Source: Lineus longissimus (taxonomy: Eukaryota; Nemertea; Pilidiophora; Heteronemertea; Lineidae). Taken from it: 64,000 nucleotides of DNA. The stretch's first letter is position 1, and every line of letters starts with the position of its first letter. This document shows positions 1-12,481 of the stretch, piece by piece. The stretch covers positions 4,960,001 through 5,024,000 of the forward strand of contig NC_088316.1 in the NCBI RefSeq assembly GCF_910592395.1, read 5' to 3'. Below the pieces are notes generated by a model, which did no database searches, had not been told where the DNA came from, and saw only the letters and a program-made list of their open reading frames with translations. The position numbers and the translations under genes were made by a program.

Positions 1-1899
1 TTGTGCAGAACTGTCAAAGATATCGAAACACATTTGACTCGTCAAGTAAATTTCTCCGGAAGAATCGTTACGCTTACTTGTTGATCGGCGAGCAAATGCT
101 AATGCTATTATTGGTTGGCACTGTTCTTCGGCTTGTTTCGTAACACATCCGCACCATGTCGTCACACCGACAAGACAATTATATTCTACCTGTCGCAAAA
201 CATACATGACTGCAGGTTATAACCATCGAACTCTCATCAACTTGACAGTCTATAACAGTAACTACAGTACTAAGATATTGCAGTGAATATCGGTCAATGA
301 TGGATGGTATAAAAAATAGTGATTATACTATAAGTTTCAGCTCTAGATCTACAAGAATCGTGCGCCCGACCAAAATTATGTTTTTTTTTTCTCTCGAGTC
401 GATATAGAAATGAAGGCCAATTTTATTGGCAAATACGCAGGTGTCTGTGAACACGCTGTTTGATAATGGCAATATGCCGAGAGCAACCCGTCGTACACAG
501 ACAGTATACTTCAATATTGACATGCCAATGATTATGCCGAATATTGTCGGGCGTAATGGATGATTAGCCTGACTGACGTGATTAGATTAACAGTTGTGAG
601 CCGTTTAGCACGATTTTCTGCCAGTTTCCGTCGATCCGAGGTCCCATGTCACAACCATACCGGATCTATCGATAATCTGAGAGCTGTTTACTGGGCTGTG
701 TCTTGCTGTGACTATTGATACAGATTCCTGGGTAAAGATGCCTGACTAGGTATTGCACAGTCATTGCGCTACCGCTCGAGCGGCTAGCAGAAAAACGACC
801 TCAATGACGGCAAAAAACTAAGACATGTAAGATAGTGTTGATTGGTTACATTACAACAGATTCTCAGCAATATTTTTAACCAAACTCACAGCAATAGTCC
901 TGTCTCAGGCCTCAATAAGACGCCACGCGCGCGAAACTGTTGTGTTAATAGTAACAATACGTCTTGATCAATCCTTACATGTATAAAGTAAGAAATACAT
1001 TTCAATCCACACAAAATGAATGACCACTCTAACGAATTTAACGAATAAACTGTACTTGAACCAAGATATTTTTGCGTGTCAAATTTTTGCGAATCTTGAG
1101 AATGAATCTGGGCTTTTTAAACTCACGATTGTTACTTTCTCGAATTGTGAAAAAAGGTGTGCACTAAAAATATTCGCGAAATACTACATGATTCGCGGAA
1201 GGCGACAGAAGTGAAATAGCTGTTTTGAACTATGGTATAATACCATTATTTCTCTCACATATTTTAGATTTGCCGGCCAAACGACCAAGCCTGTTCGTGG
1301 TTTGCGTATCCCGTGACGTCCATTTGGGCAAAACACACACTCGAATCCAACGATCGCTATATATACACTAACTCTGGCACGCTCGGCAGATTCGATTAGC
1401 CGGGGCGAGCTTAACGTAACCTAAGCGAGCAGTTAGAAAACAGGGTTCGTGTAATTATCACGAAATTTCAACTCTCAGACACTGTCACTGATTCCGCATC
1501 CGCCGCGGGGCTTCGGATCGCATGCTGTTGTCACATCCAATCAAGCTTCGATCATCATCTATTGTAGCGTGGATGATTTAGTCAAAAGAGAATGCTGAGG
1601 ATGAAAGACCCAGTTCCGCCATATGATTGCGGTTTTCGAATGCGCTTAGCAACACTATTTTATCATGCCATAATATTTTTATATCAAAAATTTTCTATAT
1701 GTGTTCGTCAATGATTTCACGAAGTGATCAATCAGCATATTCATCATTTCAGTTTTGACTGACTCTGTACATTGCAAATGAAAGAGTATTTATGGCACAA
1801 ATGCATGAATAGAGGATACAAAGCTACAGAATTGACGTTGGCTTTGAATGTTGTGTAAGTAGACATGGCTGGTACAAATTAGATGGCGCTGTTATCCCA
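1..1899. other. gene-free left flank
   Basis: No open frame here resembles a known protein and I see no splice-flanked exon. The stretch is ordinary AT-rich spacer. The only point of note is a TATA-like sequence near 1357, listed separately. It may be upstream flank or first-intron sequence of the receptor gene whose first recognised exon is at 13573. Confidence 0.5.
1357..1392 (+). promoter_or_regulatory. possible TATA core promoter
   Basis: CTATATATA lies at 1357-1365. About 25 bases downstream is GGCAGATTCG, a loose initiator-like match, and the following 150 bases are more GC-rich than their surroundings. No exon that it would serve was identified. It could be the missing 5' end of the receptor gene or chance. 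Confidence 0.2.
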
Positions 1900-2743
1900 A
1901 TTTCAGAAAAATTGTAGACGATGAACAGCCAGGATTTTAAAAGGCGGTTGAAGGCAAAGAAAGATTCAGCCTCTCTGTCGTGCATGCTTCGGCAGGGCAT
2001 TCAATTAAGCCCGTAGGAAACTAGCCGCCAACTTCGGCGTTCACAGGCGTTTTTTGCCGCAAGAGTCCTGAACGCCTGAAAAATCCCTAGTCTGCTACGA
2101 ACGGCGTCGGCGAACGCGACTTGCCGCCACTAAACGCCAAATATCTAACATGTTTGATTTTTGACGCGTGTCGCCGCGTTTGAACGCAAGAAGAAGCCAG
2201 GTGTGCTACGGATTGCCGCCTGAATTGGCGTCGGCGGCGAGGCTATGGCGTCTTGATGTCACATGATTTCAAAATGGCAGCCTAAAGTGGCGGAACAGAC
2301 GCTACTGGACGCCGATTCTGGGCAGGTGTGCTCTGGTCGGGATCCACTGGCCGCCATGTTCGGCGTCGAGAAGCGTCAGCTGAACGCTTCTTGTCGCCAA
2401 AGTTGGCGGCTGGTGTGCTGCGGGCTTTAGCGGGGGCCGCATGAGGAAAAGTAGCGGTCACCGAACTTGGTTCTTGATCGTGTGTACACCAATGTGGTGT
2501 CAGATGACGATCTGGTGGCACTTGAGATTCAGGTAGGCTGGTGCCATACCATGCATCTGGCACCACCTTGAAGCACAACAGGAGTTTCTTGAACTGTATT
2601 CTCTGTTTAACAGGGAACCAGTGGAGACTTTTGAGGACTGGTGTGATGTGGTCATGCTTTCTAGTCCTGCTGATGATCCGGCAATATGTTTTCAATGACA
2701 CGTACCTTACATGATGAGACAGGATGTTTTGTTTCTTTCCCAA
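1900..2743 (-). pseudogene. LINE (non-LTR retrotransposon) ORF2 C-terminal remnant, split by a MITE
   Basis: Read on the minus strand from 2743, the frame gives the typical tail of a CR1/L2-type reverse transcriptase, including HITPVLKSLHWFPVKQRIQ followed by LLLCFK. After a frame change comes TKFGDRYFSS near 2450. The frame is then interrupted by the inverted-repeat element at 2008-2426. It resumes at about 2004 with NALPKHARQR and, after another frame change, ESFFAFNRLLKSWLF, which is the expected continuation (family pattern: GDRxFSxAAPRLWNxLP, then a FKxxLKxxLF-like end). The copy is dead: it has frameshifts, no upstream RT palm and no endonuclease. The assignment to the CR1/L2 group rests on the C-terminal pattern only. 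Confidence 0.75.
2008..2426. mobile_element. MITE with TTA target duplication, inserted in the LINE remnant
   Basis: The ends are inverted repeats: AGCCCG, a short divergent stretch, then AGCCGCCAACTTCGGCG at the left, and the same with one or two changes on the opposite strand at the right. TTA flanks both sides (2005-2007 and 2427-2429). The interior is rich in CGCC/GGCG repeats such as GGCGTCGGCG and carries no transposase. A 3-bp TTA duplication with short inverted ends fits a non-autonomous PIF/Harbinger-like element; the family is inferred from the duplication alone. Removing the element plus one TTA restores the spacing of the LINE frame. Confidence 0.7.
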
Positions 2744-3692
2744 ACATTTCTACATTTTCAAGTGTGATTAGTTACTTAATAATTGTACTTCTTTTTGTAG
2801 TAACCTATGCGATTCGTGAGAATAAACAATAGCATGCTTTATTTTTTTCTGTGTTTATTACACTTCTTCTGACTTTATATTTATATTACGTTATCGGCAA
2901 GTATGGCTCAATTAACGATGGTTGCCACACCGTTAGTTCGTGTATAAATCTGTAGCTCATATCTGAATAAGACGGAGATTGTGAAACCTTACAAGTCACT
3001 TCTGACTAACGAAATGTGACATATATGGCTTCCTATTCATGCGATATATGAATACCGAAAGGGGCCATTTATTAATAGTTTTGCAATATACAAGCTTGGT
3101 ATCTTTAACCCAATTAAATGGTAAAAACACGTGGTTATCACGGGATTTCCTCGTGATTACCTGTAGCCTATCCTTTCGTACTCTAAAAATAGGACCATTA
3201 ATTTCGGAGGTCCACAAAAGGGTAGTAGTCGGGCTAAGTAGGCCCTGGTCCCGCCTTTATTGTGACTTATCATACGCGCACAATCTGCAAAAGCACCGCA
3301 TCTTATACCCTCTGGAACATCGAATGAAAAAACATTGGAAATACCCGCTGGTGTGGCTTACAGATCTTTAGCCAATGACTGTGACGACCTGTCCATATAA
3401 TAACATTTAAATAACACTGTTCATGGAGTATAAATAGCCAATCATAATACATGCAATATATGGCACCCCAAGAAGCCTCTTCAAAATGGCACCCGATACC
3501 GGTATTCACGAGGACGACCTGTCTGATCGTGCGATATACCAGTATGTAAACTTCATGGCTTAGTTTCTGCAAATTCATATTCTAAATCTGTGATCTATAT
3601 ATGATTTCGTGTTAAAGAGATAATGGATCAACGTCAAGGATAATGCAAACTGGTCCTGATCAGACGCATATTTGCTTTGTTTGTCGAAGAGT

Positions 3693-3717
3693 CACAGTCT
3701 TCGATCCGAAGACTGTG
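3693..3717. repeat. perfect 11-bp hairpin
   Basis: CACAGTCTTCG and its exact reverse complement are separated by ATC. It does not match the histone 3' stem-loop and has no coding neighbour. No function can be assigned. Confidence 0.6.
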
Positions 3718-4058
3718 TATTAGGCTACACACGTTTCTCACTTTTAGGTGAATAATGTCCAACGAAACTATGTAGAGTCGGATAATGAATCTAACAGTAA
3801 TCTCAAATTGCATGATGATGGTTATTTAGATATCGTAATTTCGATTTTTGAAACAGTATGGCTTCATCTCAACCAATTATATTACAGATTTTCGATTGAT
3901 TACACGAATTGGCCCACAGCTTTATTGGTGATTGGGATTGTCACTCCGCCAAGCAGCGGACTAAGTAGCGACTGAGGCACCCCAAGATCCATTGGTTGTT
4001 GGGCTCTGAACGTACGTGATACATGAAGACGTGGTTTGGTTTTGAATTTGACTATATA

Positions 4059-4177
4059 GTCCATTCGTAAATGTTATGTCGGCATCGCTTGCGGCTCTGG
4101 AGGGCGAACTACTTGTCGGATTTCTTTGAAGTTTGTTTTTTACTGATCCTTGCCTCAAAACCCAACAGGATTTTAGG
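4059..4177 (+). repeat. dispersed repeat family R1, copy 1
   Basis: This stretch of about 119 bp matches 25751-25862 in the same orientation and 26091-26212 in the opposite orientation. The best shared core is GAGGGCGAACTA, a few variable bases, then GGATTTCTTTGAA and a TTTG-rich run. No inverted ends or tail are evident, so the class is unknown. It may be a piece of a longer transposon. Confidence 0.6.
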
Positions 4178-7100
4178 ACTACAGCATTCTCAGAGCAGAT
4201 TCAGTGAAGTCCAAAGGTCATTTTGATGGTCCCCTCGGTAGGCCATGTTTTGTTGCTGGATATTTCACATTCATTCTTGGCACATGAGTAGATGGACACA
4301 AAAAAATGATAACCTGAACATTACATCCAGATAGGTCAAGAAATAAACCGTACAGAGCGGAAAATAGTAGAATGAAGAATATTCGTCTTCTCTGAAAAGA
4401 CAGACATTTATCTTTGCAGGCCACATTCCCAGAAAAATAGTCCTAGATCATTGTAATAAATACCTCGGATAAGGCACCCTCTTATTAGTTGTAGAGGACG
4501 TTGTCATTGCCAGGCGACAATAAGATAAGGTGTCATCAATACGGATCATATCAGTCTCGAGTGATGCTATTCCGTGTCCGATGTGATTGCGTTTGAGATG
4601 GTGGTGTTTTTTTCTAGAATCGGTTCAGGGCGTCACTGTCTGCTTCAACATGTTCAAGTAGGTGAACGGCTCTCTGTAAAGAATGCAGGTGATCGAGCAA
4701 TGCGCACATCCGAAAATAAGGTCAATTAGTGTATAAAAATTGGCCTCGCCAAGAAGGTACGTTCTATATATAAATTGACGTTGTTGGGAAACTCAGAGAG
4801 AGTAGGAAAATCCAATAACTACGTACGTCTTGGTCGGAATACCTGCTATCTGAGAATAATGGAGAATTCGTATCACAGTGATGGCATTCTGAAACACTTG
4901 GCTGCATCCCATCGAAGAGATCCAACCAGTTTTGATTGCCGAGTCATGTAGATTTGTTAGGTTTATTGATTGGTGACTTTATATTTTATTATGGCTATAA
5001 TTATTTGTGTTGTCTGAAAACATTTAGATGTCCTTTTATAAACTCTTATACAAATGTGCCCTTAGAATAATCTTTTAAAAGATTGTCTAGACACTGCCAG
5101 AAGCGGTTGTCTGCTGTTATTTACCTATAGTGTCTCCTTGTGGAGACACGAGGTGTATGATGCTTCGATCATCAGGCGACTTGTCTATTAGAAAGGATGT
5201 ACATAAGCCTTGTTCACAGACTTGATCAGATAACAGCAAATTTCCGATGTCGCGGCACCTTGGGATCTAGTTTCAAATTCGGAAGTTGGCCCTGGCTAGC
5301 CTAAAACGAAGTCAGGAACTACTGGTCCGTGACAGCTATTTATCATTGGCAATATTGGCATCTTCATAATTATGTTGTTGTTGTGAAAAGCAAACCTGGG
5401 CTCAACTTTCGACTCCAATGGTAGCCCTGTGGGGAAGGGAAATAGGCAGGAAATTGTTTGTGTATGGATGGGTAAGGTTAGGCATGTCTATAGGGTGATG
5501 GAAAGGAAGAATGATGTTGTTTTAATCATCATTGGACACATTCCAATTTTACCGTTCTCATCGAATACATATATTCACTCCCATCCTGACCGTCAAGAGA
5601 CAATGGCAGTGACGTTATTATACTGGTTGCCAGGAATTTATAATATCCCTCAAAGAATTCTGGACACTCACATGACTGTCTTATCGTATCTCCGTAATTA
5701 TCTATTTTGTCTCAGCGGCAAGTGTGCTTTGATCATCTTTAAAAGGTAATAACACCAGTATAGCCTCAGTTGTTTTCCCAGTGGGAGGTAGTCTGGTGAT
5801 GTCTTGAATAAATGCTGTCACAGTCGAAAACAGAGCAATTAGCAGAGGGAAATTGGACTCCAATAGCTATGTCGATTGTCAGTTCGCCAGGAACAGAGCA
5901 GGAAGGAGATGATTGGGTCAATTTGAATGCCATCTTTGTTCTGTGGCTGTGGATTGGACTATACGTGGCCAAATACTTCATGGAAAACAACATTTTCGTG
6001 TTCTCGTTATTCTGTCTCAAGTGGTGAAGTTCAGGACATATTCGTTTTACCTGAGTTTTACTTTGCTAATTACTATCCTGGTGTCAATCGTATTTAACAA
6101 AATGTGTTGTGACTGCATGGTGACAGTTCAGGAACATTCTTTCAACCAATAGGTGACTTCGTGGCACTGCCATTATCATATATTCTGACATTTTCCCCCA
6201 AGGTGACAAGGTTTGATATTGAGCATCGAACATTGCCCCATTCCATGCCTACCTATAGGGAACTGAACAATGCCGACTTCACTTCAGAATGGAGACGGAA
6301 ATCCGATGGAAGCCAGAATGGCATTCATCCCGACCTACGGATTTCAAATTTGCACACGCTGGCGCCTTTAATATCCGTCGTGTTGTAAGGAAAGTTGTCT
6401 TATACAAACAAAGAGATCTTTCGCGATCTTTCAGACGCCCTTTAATCTAGCAGTTTATCCAATATTTGAAAATGAAAGCCAAAGTTTTAACATTTTAATC
6501 ACGTTCGTGACTGGCTGGTTAAATATTTAGTTTTCATGATTAACGGAATTTTCGATTAGCTTGACGATTGTTGGACTCATTGTGTGTCTACAAGACATTA
6601 TAAGCATGTTAAGCAATCAAAAATTCGTCCCATATGTTTAGGAACTGGAAAAGGTGCGCTCTGTCTAACGCAGTGTCAACTTCTTCATGTCTCTGAAGCT
6701 AATATAATGTACCAAATACAATACGCATTTTTATGTAAATTGACAGAAGTTATGTTTTCTTATCATGCTTATTTACCAAACTGTTTCCAAACTGCTTACA
6801 GAACGGCATACATAAAAATTTATTAATCATTTATAGAACTTTGAGATGCGAAGGCATGATTGTTTTTATTACATTAATCATTATTTCGAAAACCTTCAAA
6901 AAGCTTTTTTCATTGCAGCATATGTCTTTAAATGTCGAGTTAATGAAAAAAGTCTTGCAGACACGTTATAGTGTATGATTAGAAAACAATAGTTTTGGTT
7001 GACATCAAATTAAAGGACCACTGACATTATTAAGGGCAATATTCCCTAGCTGTCGGCTGGCCAGTCACCTCCTATTTTACATAAGTAGTTTCCATCAACA

Positions 7101-8928
7101 AATTGCACACAAAAAAAGAAAAATTCAAAATCTGACGGAATTATCGCGCTGTTCCGATGTTGTCTCCGATTCGACCCGAGTTAGCGCTCCATGCATCGAC
7201 TCTTTCCACGTGGAACAATGCACTAGTAGGGCGTTTCCTTGAGATGGGATCTACCCTGTGACGTCTTGGTGCTGATATCGATTTTTCCGACGTCACGCTG
7301 ATGGCGCTTGATAACCCCACAACTGCGACAATAAATTGAAATGACGTTGCGTCTTAATAGCGGGGTGACGTGAACTTGGGTGTCGGCGTGCAGGATTTGC
7401 GCGTACTGGAAATAAGGAATAACGCGTTTTTGGAAAAGCATCAAATACGTTCCGAAAAATAGTTTACTGATGAATCAGGAGAAGAAAAAACATACTGCAA
7501 TAAAAAGCCGGCCACTCCTTTAAGTGACTATTCTATCATTACTTCCTGTGAATTTCTTCATTCGTCAGTTAAGCTATCTTTTGAAGCCATGTGACAAGTA
7601 CGTTGATGTGCAAAATTTCGAACAAAAAAATAGAAAGGAAGATTATGATACCCAATAAGCTTCTACCTCGCAAACTTGGTCTATCAACCCGGGTTCAACA
7701 TTGCTTTAGCTTTATTTGCCTTTTCGAATGAAATTTCTACGAAAGTTAATATCCTATATACTTGATCAAGTTTGTGCCCGAGAGTATGATTAAAACTATC
7801 ACGTTTTGTTGTTTGTGCAGGTGAGGCAATATTACTAAATGCATCCGCTTCTTTATTGATACCACGTTTGGAGAAGTATGTCTATTTTTATATCATACAA
7901 GCTGAAGAAACTTTTAAACGCTTCAAATACAATATTATAAGGCCTGGGTTTTTTTAGCAAAAGTAATATTAAGCCAGAATTGGTTATCCTCCTCAAAAGC
8001 GGTTTCTTTTTGCTCTATTACTACGGCTTGGGGCTATTTGGGTTCATTTGACTTGTCATCCCCACCCGTCTTCGGTCAGAGGTAGTCATCGCAAACTACT
8101 TCGGATCATATTTCTCACTTGATGTGCTCTTTTGCTAATCCAGTAGAGACATCGGGTACAATAAACATCGGTTATACGGCTCAAGGACAATGGAAATAAG
8201 GGTTTAGCGACTTCCTCGTGGACACCATGACGAAATAAAAAAAATGGTTGACGGCCTCGACAAAGTTATATGAATACGAAGATGTAATGCAATGGATGCA
8301 GAAACCATATCTGCATGAACACGTTCGAGACTCGTTGGATCTCTAGCGAAAAATAAAATCAATGAACGAAAGAAGTAGCGACATATGATTCTCGTCACGA
8401 CAGCGAGGGAAAGGCTGTATCAGAATTCCACAAAAGTAAAAATGTCGTTCCGATAAACATCAAAGATTGGCATGTTCAGGTTTTGCGGAGAAAGTTGAAA
8501 ATGTGACAGATCATCCTCATGGCAACATGAACATATTAGTGTCGCTACGGAAAACAAATGAAGTGCTTGTCGCCCACGGCACAATGTATCCATTCGTCAA
8601 GAATAAGAATGTCTTAAGAATGTCTTGAGTCTCAGAATAGTTAGCGAGGATAGCGCAAACGGGTGATACAAGTAGGCCGACCTACCCTAAGGGAGTTGAA
8701 AGAATTGCTGTTTCTTATCTTGAAACAAAAAGGTTGCTCTACTCGTCTGCATGTAGAAAATCATAGGAAGCGGAGACCATTTGCGAAATTCCACACAAAT
8801 GTGTATTTCTACTCATTTATCTGGTAAGACTATTGGAGCTATTCTGAGCATAGGAGTGGTTGAGGCATGGATGACCCAATGTACATACATTTATTGCAGA
8901 TAGACATCGTTGTGTAAGGCATGGAAAC

Positions 8929-9957
8929 GGTTCCATAGGGTAGTTGATAAAGCTTGGAATCAGTGAAACCTTGGAACCAGTGATAAACCTTGGAATCAGT
9001 CCTAAAAATGCATAAAAACATGAAATAATGCCATTCGAACCTAACGTGGTTACGAATCAACATTTGGAGCTTATTCTTACATGATCAGATCAGAATTTTA
9101 TGGTAATTTAGAAATCTGTCGCATATCCGATTCAATAGTCTATATTTTAGAACAACCCAGTTGTACCTCGCCTCCAGTGTACAGTACTGATCTCCCAAAT
9201 ATGGGAAGACACGCCCACCACACACCCATAATATGGACCAATAGCGCTCCTCTTATAAATACGCCACCACCACGCGGGGCCTATTTGAACTACGGATCGG
9301 TCTGTTCATACAGGGTGACACAGAGAAAATTGGGGGCCTGTCATGCATTATGCATGGATAAGGTCGACGACTATGTCTAGGCCTAATTGTCTATGATTGA
9401 CTGATATTTTATAACAAACGATGAATAAAAGAAGCCTAGTCATGTATGTTTATTACCGAAGTTTGCGGATGAAAATTTCCTTCGCCGTGAGCGATTTCTT
9501 ACATCTTCCAGTACGCATCGAGGGATGCAGAGATCTTTGTGACGTCACCAGTTCTAAGCGGTTTTTTTTATTCACGTGTGTGTTTGTCCTATGATCTCGT
9601 GCATCTAGTACCGAGCATAATACTTTATCGTCTATGGAATACAAAACAATCATAAAAACTAATTTTTGTTTCCATTGAAGAGAAATAAAATATTTTAACG
9701 ACCACAGCGCATTGCCAATTGATGACGTCATCCTCCACATTAAAAATGTTGGCTTCTGAACTAACTGGCAAATTGCTATCAATAAAGTCAGCTGGGACGA
9801 GACTGTCAGTTGGGAGGGTATAAATCGTGGAAGGAACGCACCCGATTTCCCGCGCTATTTGCACAGTGATTCCATGGTTTACATTGAATATTCCAAGGTT
9901 TATCAGTGTTTCCAAGGTTTCACTAATTCCATACTTTATCAACTACCGTTCCATAGG
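8929..9957. mobile_element. inverted-repeat element of about 1 kb
   Basis: The arm at 8929-9000 is inverted at about 9889-9957. Shared words are GTAGTTGATAAAG and CCTTGGAA. Each arm holds spaced CTTGGAA sub-repeats about 18-19 bp apart. At the extreme ends, CGGTTCCATAGG at the left and CCGTTCCATAGG at the right lie in the same orientation rather than inverted. The interior of about 0.9 kb has two TGACGTCA palindromes (9540-9547 and 9723-9730) and overlapping minus-strand frames up to 109 codons with no recognisable domain. It looks like a non-autonomous DNA transposon. No target duplication could be fixed. Confidence 0.55.
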
Positions 9958-12086
9958 AAGAAGAAATAGCTACATAGTGGCATATAATATGAGGTTATCC
10001 AAATAAGACAAGCTGGCCGGGCAGTCCGCTGGACTAGTAAAAAAGATTGGGGCTATTGAGTGTTGCAAGGAGGGTTGCGAGGTTACGTAATTTTCTCAAT
10101 TATGTGTAGGGGCCGTGAACTGCAGACATGAGAAGGTTTAGAAAATGTTATTCGCTTTGGAATTCGTTCAGAAGACTGATAGAAACTGAACAGAGTTTCC
10201 TGTCCCCGGCTTAAGGGGCACTGATCTTCCTGTGGACCTGGTTGGAGCGAGTTGTGGTCGGGAAGATTCTCCTGGTTGTTGTTGGATGTCTGCATGACCG
10301 GCCTCTATTCGTACTGCTACCAAACGAGACGATCGCGTATCGATCTCACTAATTAACTTGTAATGAATATTTTGTAGTGGCGTCAATAAACAATGCCGTT
10401 GCTGTTATTGGCCGGCGAGTTCTTGTGTTGTAAGACGACTTGTCATTAGTCCATTTCAAGATAATTCCGAAGTCGACTTTTGAATTTCGGGGTCGAGAAA
10501 TCAGTTTTGTAATTGTAATTGTATAGTCTATTCAATGGCTTAGAGTTCTTTTACACAATTTTTTATTGCCGGATTCGGCACTGCAGGAGAATCGATATTG
10601 GAGGCTTGTCGTCACTAGCATAATGTTTTTTCTGCCCTGCCAGCAGTAATACAAGGTGCTGACTCGATATGGTGCTGAGGTTGCATCATATTTCGTGATT
10701 CAATTGCCTTTCGGGCAGGTTTAATTAGTTTTAATCAGACTTGCAAGACGTCTAATAGGAATAAACACTTCAAGTGCCCGAGGTAATTTTGCACAAATCT
10801 AACTCGGGCAAAAACAGATTTATCAGATTTCTGATGCTCAAGGGCAACCGTGTCTAACGGGTTACTGCCACAGACTCTTCCGATCAGGTTCCTTCAACAT
10901 TACGCCGGGATTCGATGGCGATAAAAGATATTATCAAAGACACCTGCGCTGGCATGCCACCATTATGATGCTCCTTCGTGTCAGAAAAGGGTCAATATAT
11001 ACCGGAGAAGCTAAGACACCTGCCGCCACTCTGGTGTTTAAAGGGGATTTTGCACGACCAGCCATTCAGCTGACCTTTACATTTTCTCGGGCGGTGAAAA
11101 TGCACCTTCTCATTCTGGCGCAAGTCAGTTAGTTAGATTTGGCCTGATGAACATGTTGATATCAATAGGGTCCGCAATAGGGTTCCATTTAGAAACTCGC
11201 ATTTGGCTTGATGATGAATCAATTACTTATACCGACTGAGGCGCGGGAATTAGGGCTCGGGCGAAATTCGCTTTATACAAGAAAGACGCATGCACATTGA
11301 GCTAAAGTACCTTGGCGGTTCATACCGGTACCAAAAAGAAATTGTGTTGTAGTTCTTAAACAAAGTTTCATTCTCAGCGCTGGTTAGATTCATTTCGTCT
11401 ACATCGTTTAGATAACGTGGTCACCTTTGATAAACCTTGATATTGTCAGTTTTATTCTAACGCGCCAGCTAAGCGTGATTCAACTCGTAAAATTACATAT
11501 TTAATCGCTTTAACGCAATTGTACTTTCAAATTGTTTTTTTGTGTTCTCGCTCTGAGCTTTGAGCTTTAGCGGGATTTTCTTATTCCCTTTTGAGTTTTC
11601 TGCACTGCATTCCATGAATATCTGATGTCGCGTTCACTTAAAGTTGATGGCTTTAAAAGAGGTACAGCTGTTTTCTCTTGTAATCTGCCACCGGCCGTCT
11701 CCGCTCACTGAATTATTCATCATTAACTTATCTTCTCTGAGTTATGTTTTTTATTGAACAAGTGATAAAAGTTGAGGCGGGAAAATGTGGATATCTGATG
11801 ATACAAGTCGATACGATAGTTAAGATATCACTTCATCTTTGCAAGATTTTGAAGGATTCAGATCCTAAATCTCAAGTCTGGGCCAGTACTCAGGGACGTA
11901 TTGAGAACGCGGGACCGCAGGAACGAGGTGGAGGAGTTGCTGAATATACTGTGCACGAGTAGGGTGTTGTGAGTGTAAAGGGCCTCCGAATCCTGGGGTG
12001 TTTTTGGTCCGTGTCTGATGATATTCATATATACGTATAATTTGTAGTAACGTCTGTAACTGATCGCACATTCACATACGCACGCT
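9958..12086. other. gene-free spacer
   Basis: No exon or repeat is recognised. A short ATG frame at 11100 (MHLLILAQVS, then stop) is followed by a GT and was considered as a signal-peptide exon. It is too short and in the wrong splice phase, so it was not called. Confidence 0.45.
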
Positions 12087-12237
12087 GTTAACAAAGGGTT
12101 GACTGTACTTCCGAATCATACGAAATAAATAAAATTAATTAGAAATATACAAGAATTGCCCAGTTAACAAACAGTTGACTGTACTTCTGAATCATACGAA
12201 ATAAATAAATAAATAAGAAATTTACAAGAATTGCCCA
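12087..12237 (+). repeat. two-copy tandem repeat, 76-bp unit
   Basis: Unit 1 (12087-12162) and unit 2 (12163-12237) both start with GTTAACAAA, run through TTGACTGTACTTC, an AATAAAT-rich stretch and TACAAGAATTGCCCA, and differ at about ten positions plus a small length change in the AATAAAT run. It is a simple local duplication. Confidence 0.85.
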
Positions 12238-12304
12238 GCCGTGCACTCGTTATGTGATCATAGCTTGATTATAATAATCTTCTGCATTTGAAGACCCTGC
12301 TTTA

Positions 12305-12476
12305 GCCGGTGTGACAGTGGATATAGTCCCCCTGGAGTCATAGTCCGGTAGCATTGTATTTGACCAATTAAGCAGCATGATCTATTGTACCGCTAACCCT
12401 AACCAAAACATTTAGCAATGCGGGCTATTGTTACACGGACTATCAGCCCTAGGACTACTATCCCCGTCACACCGGC
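12305..12476. mobile_element. 172-bp MITE (family M1), copy 1
   Basis: The element starts GCCGGTGTGAC and ends in the exact reverse complement GTCACACCGGC, with the imperfect inverted match continuing inward for about 40 bases. CTTTA flanks both sides (12300-12304 and 12477-12481), a likely 5-bp target duplication. A near-identical copy lies at 47828-47999. It carries no coding sequence. The interior contains CTAACCCTAACC, two telomere-like hexamers. Confidence 0.85.
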
Positions 12477-12481
12477 CTTTA

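Larger units (their letters stand above)
2744..8928. other. gene-free spacer
   Basis: Several frames of 60-110 codons occur here, but none has a recognisable domain, biased composition or convincing splice borders. I treat them as chance. Contents I can name are a perfect short hairpin at 3693-3717, a small hairpin near 5133-5152 (TGTCTCC/GGAGACA) and one copy of a dispersed repeat at 4059-4177. Confidence 0.5.

Noticed and set aside
3693-3717. Histone-type 3' stem-loop
   Set aside because: Wrong sequence and no histone gene nearby.
11100-11133. ATG frame MHLLILAQVS as the missing signal-peptide exon of the receptor
   Set aside because: It is too short, and the GT after GCGCAA would give phase 0, whereas the LDLa exon needs a phase-1 partner.
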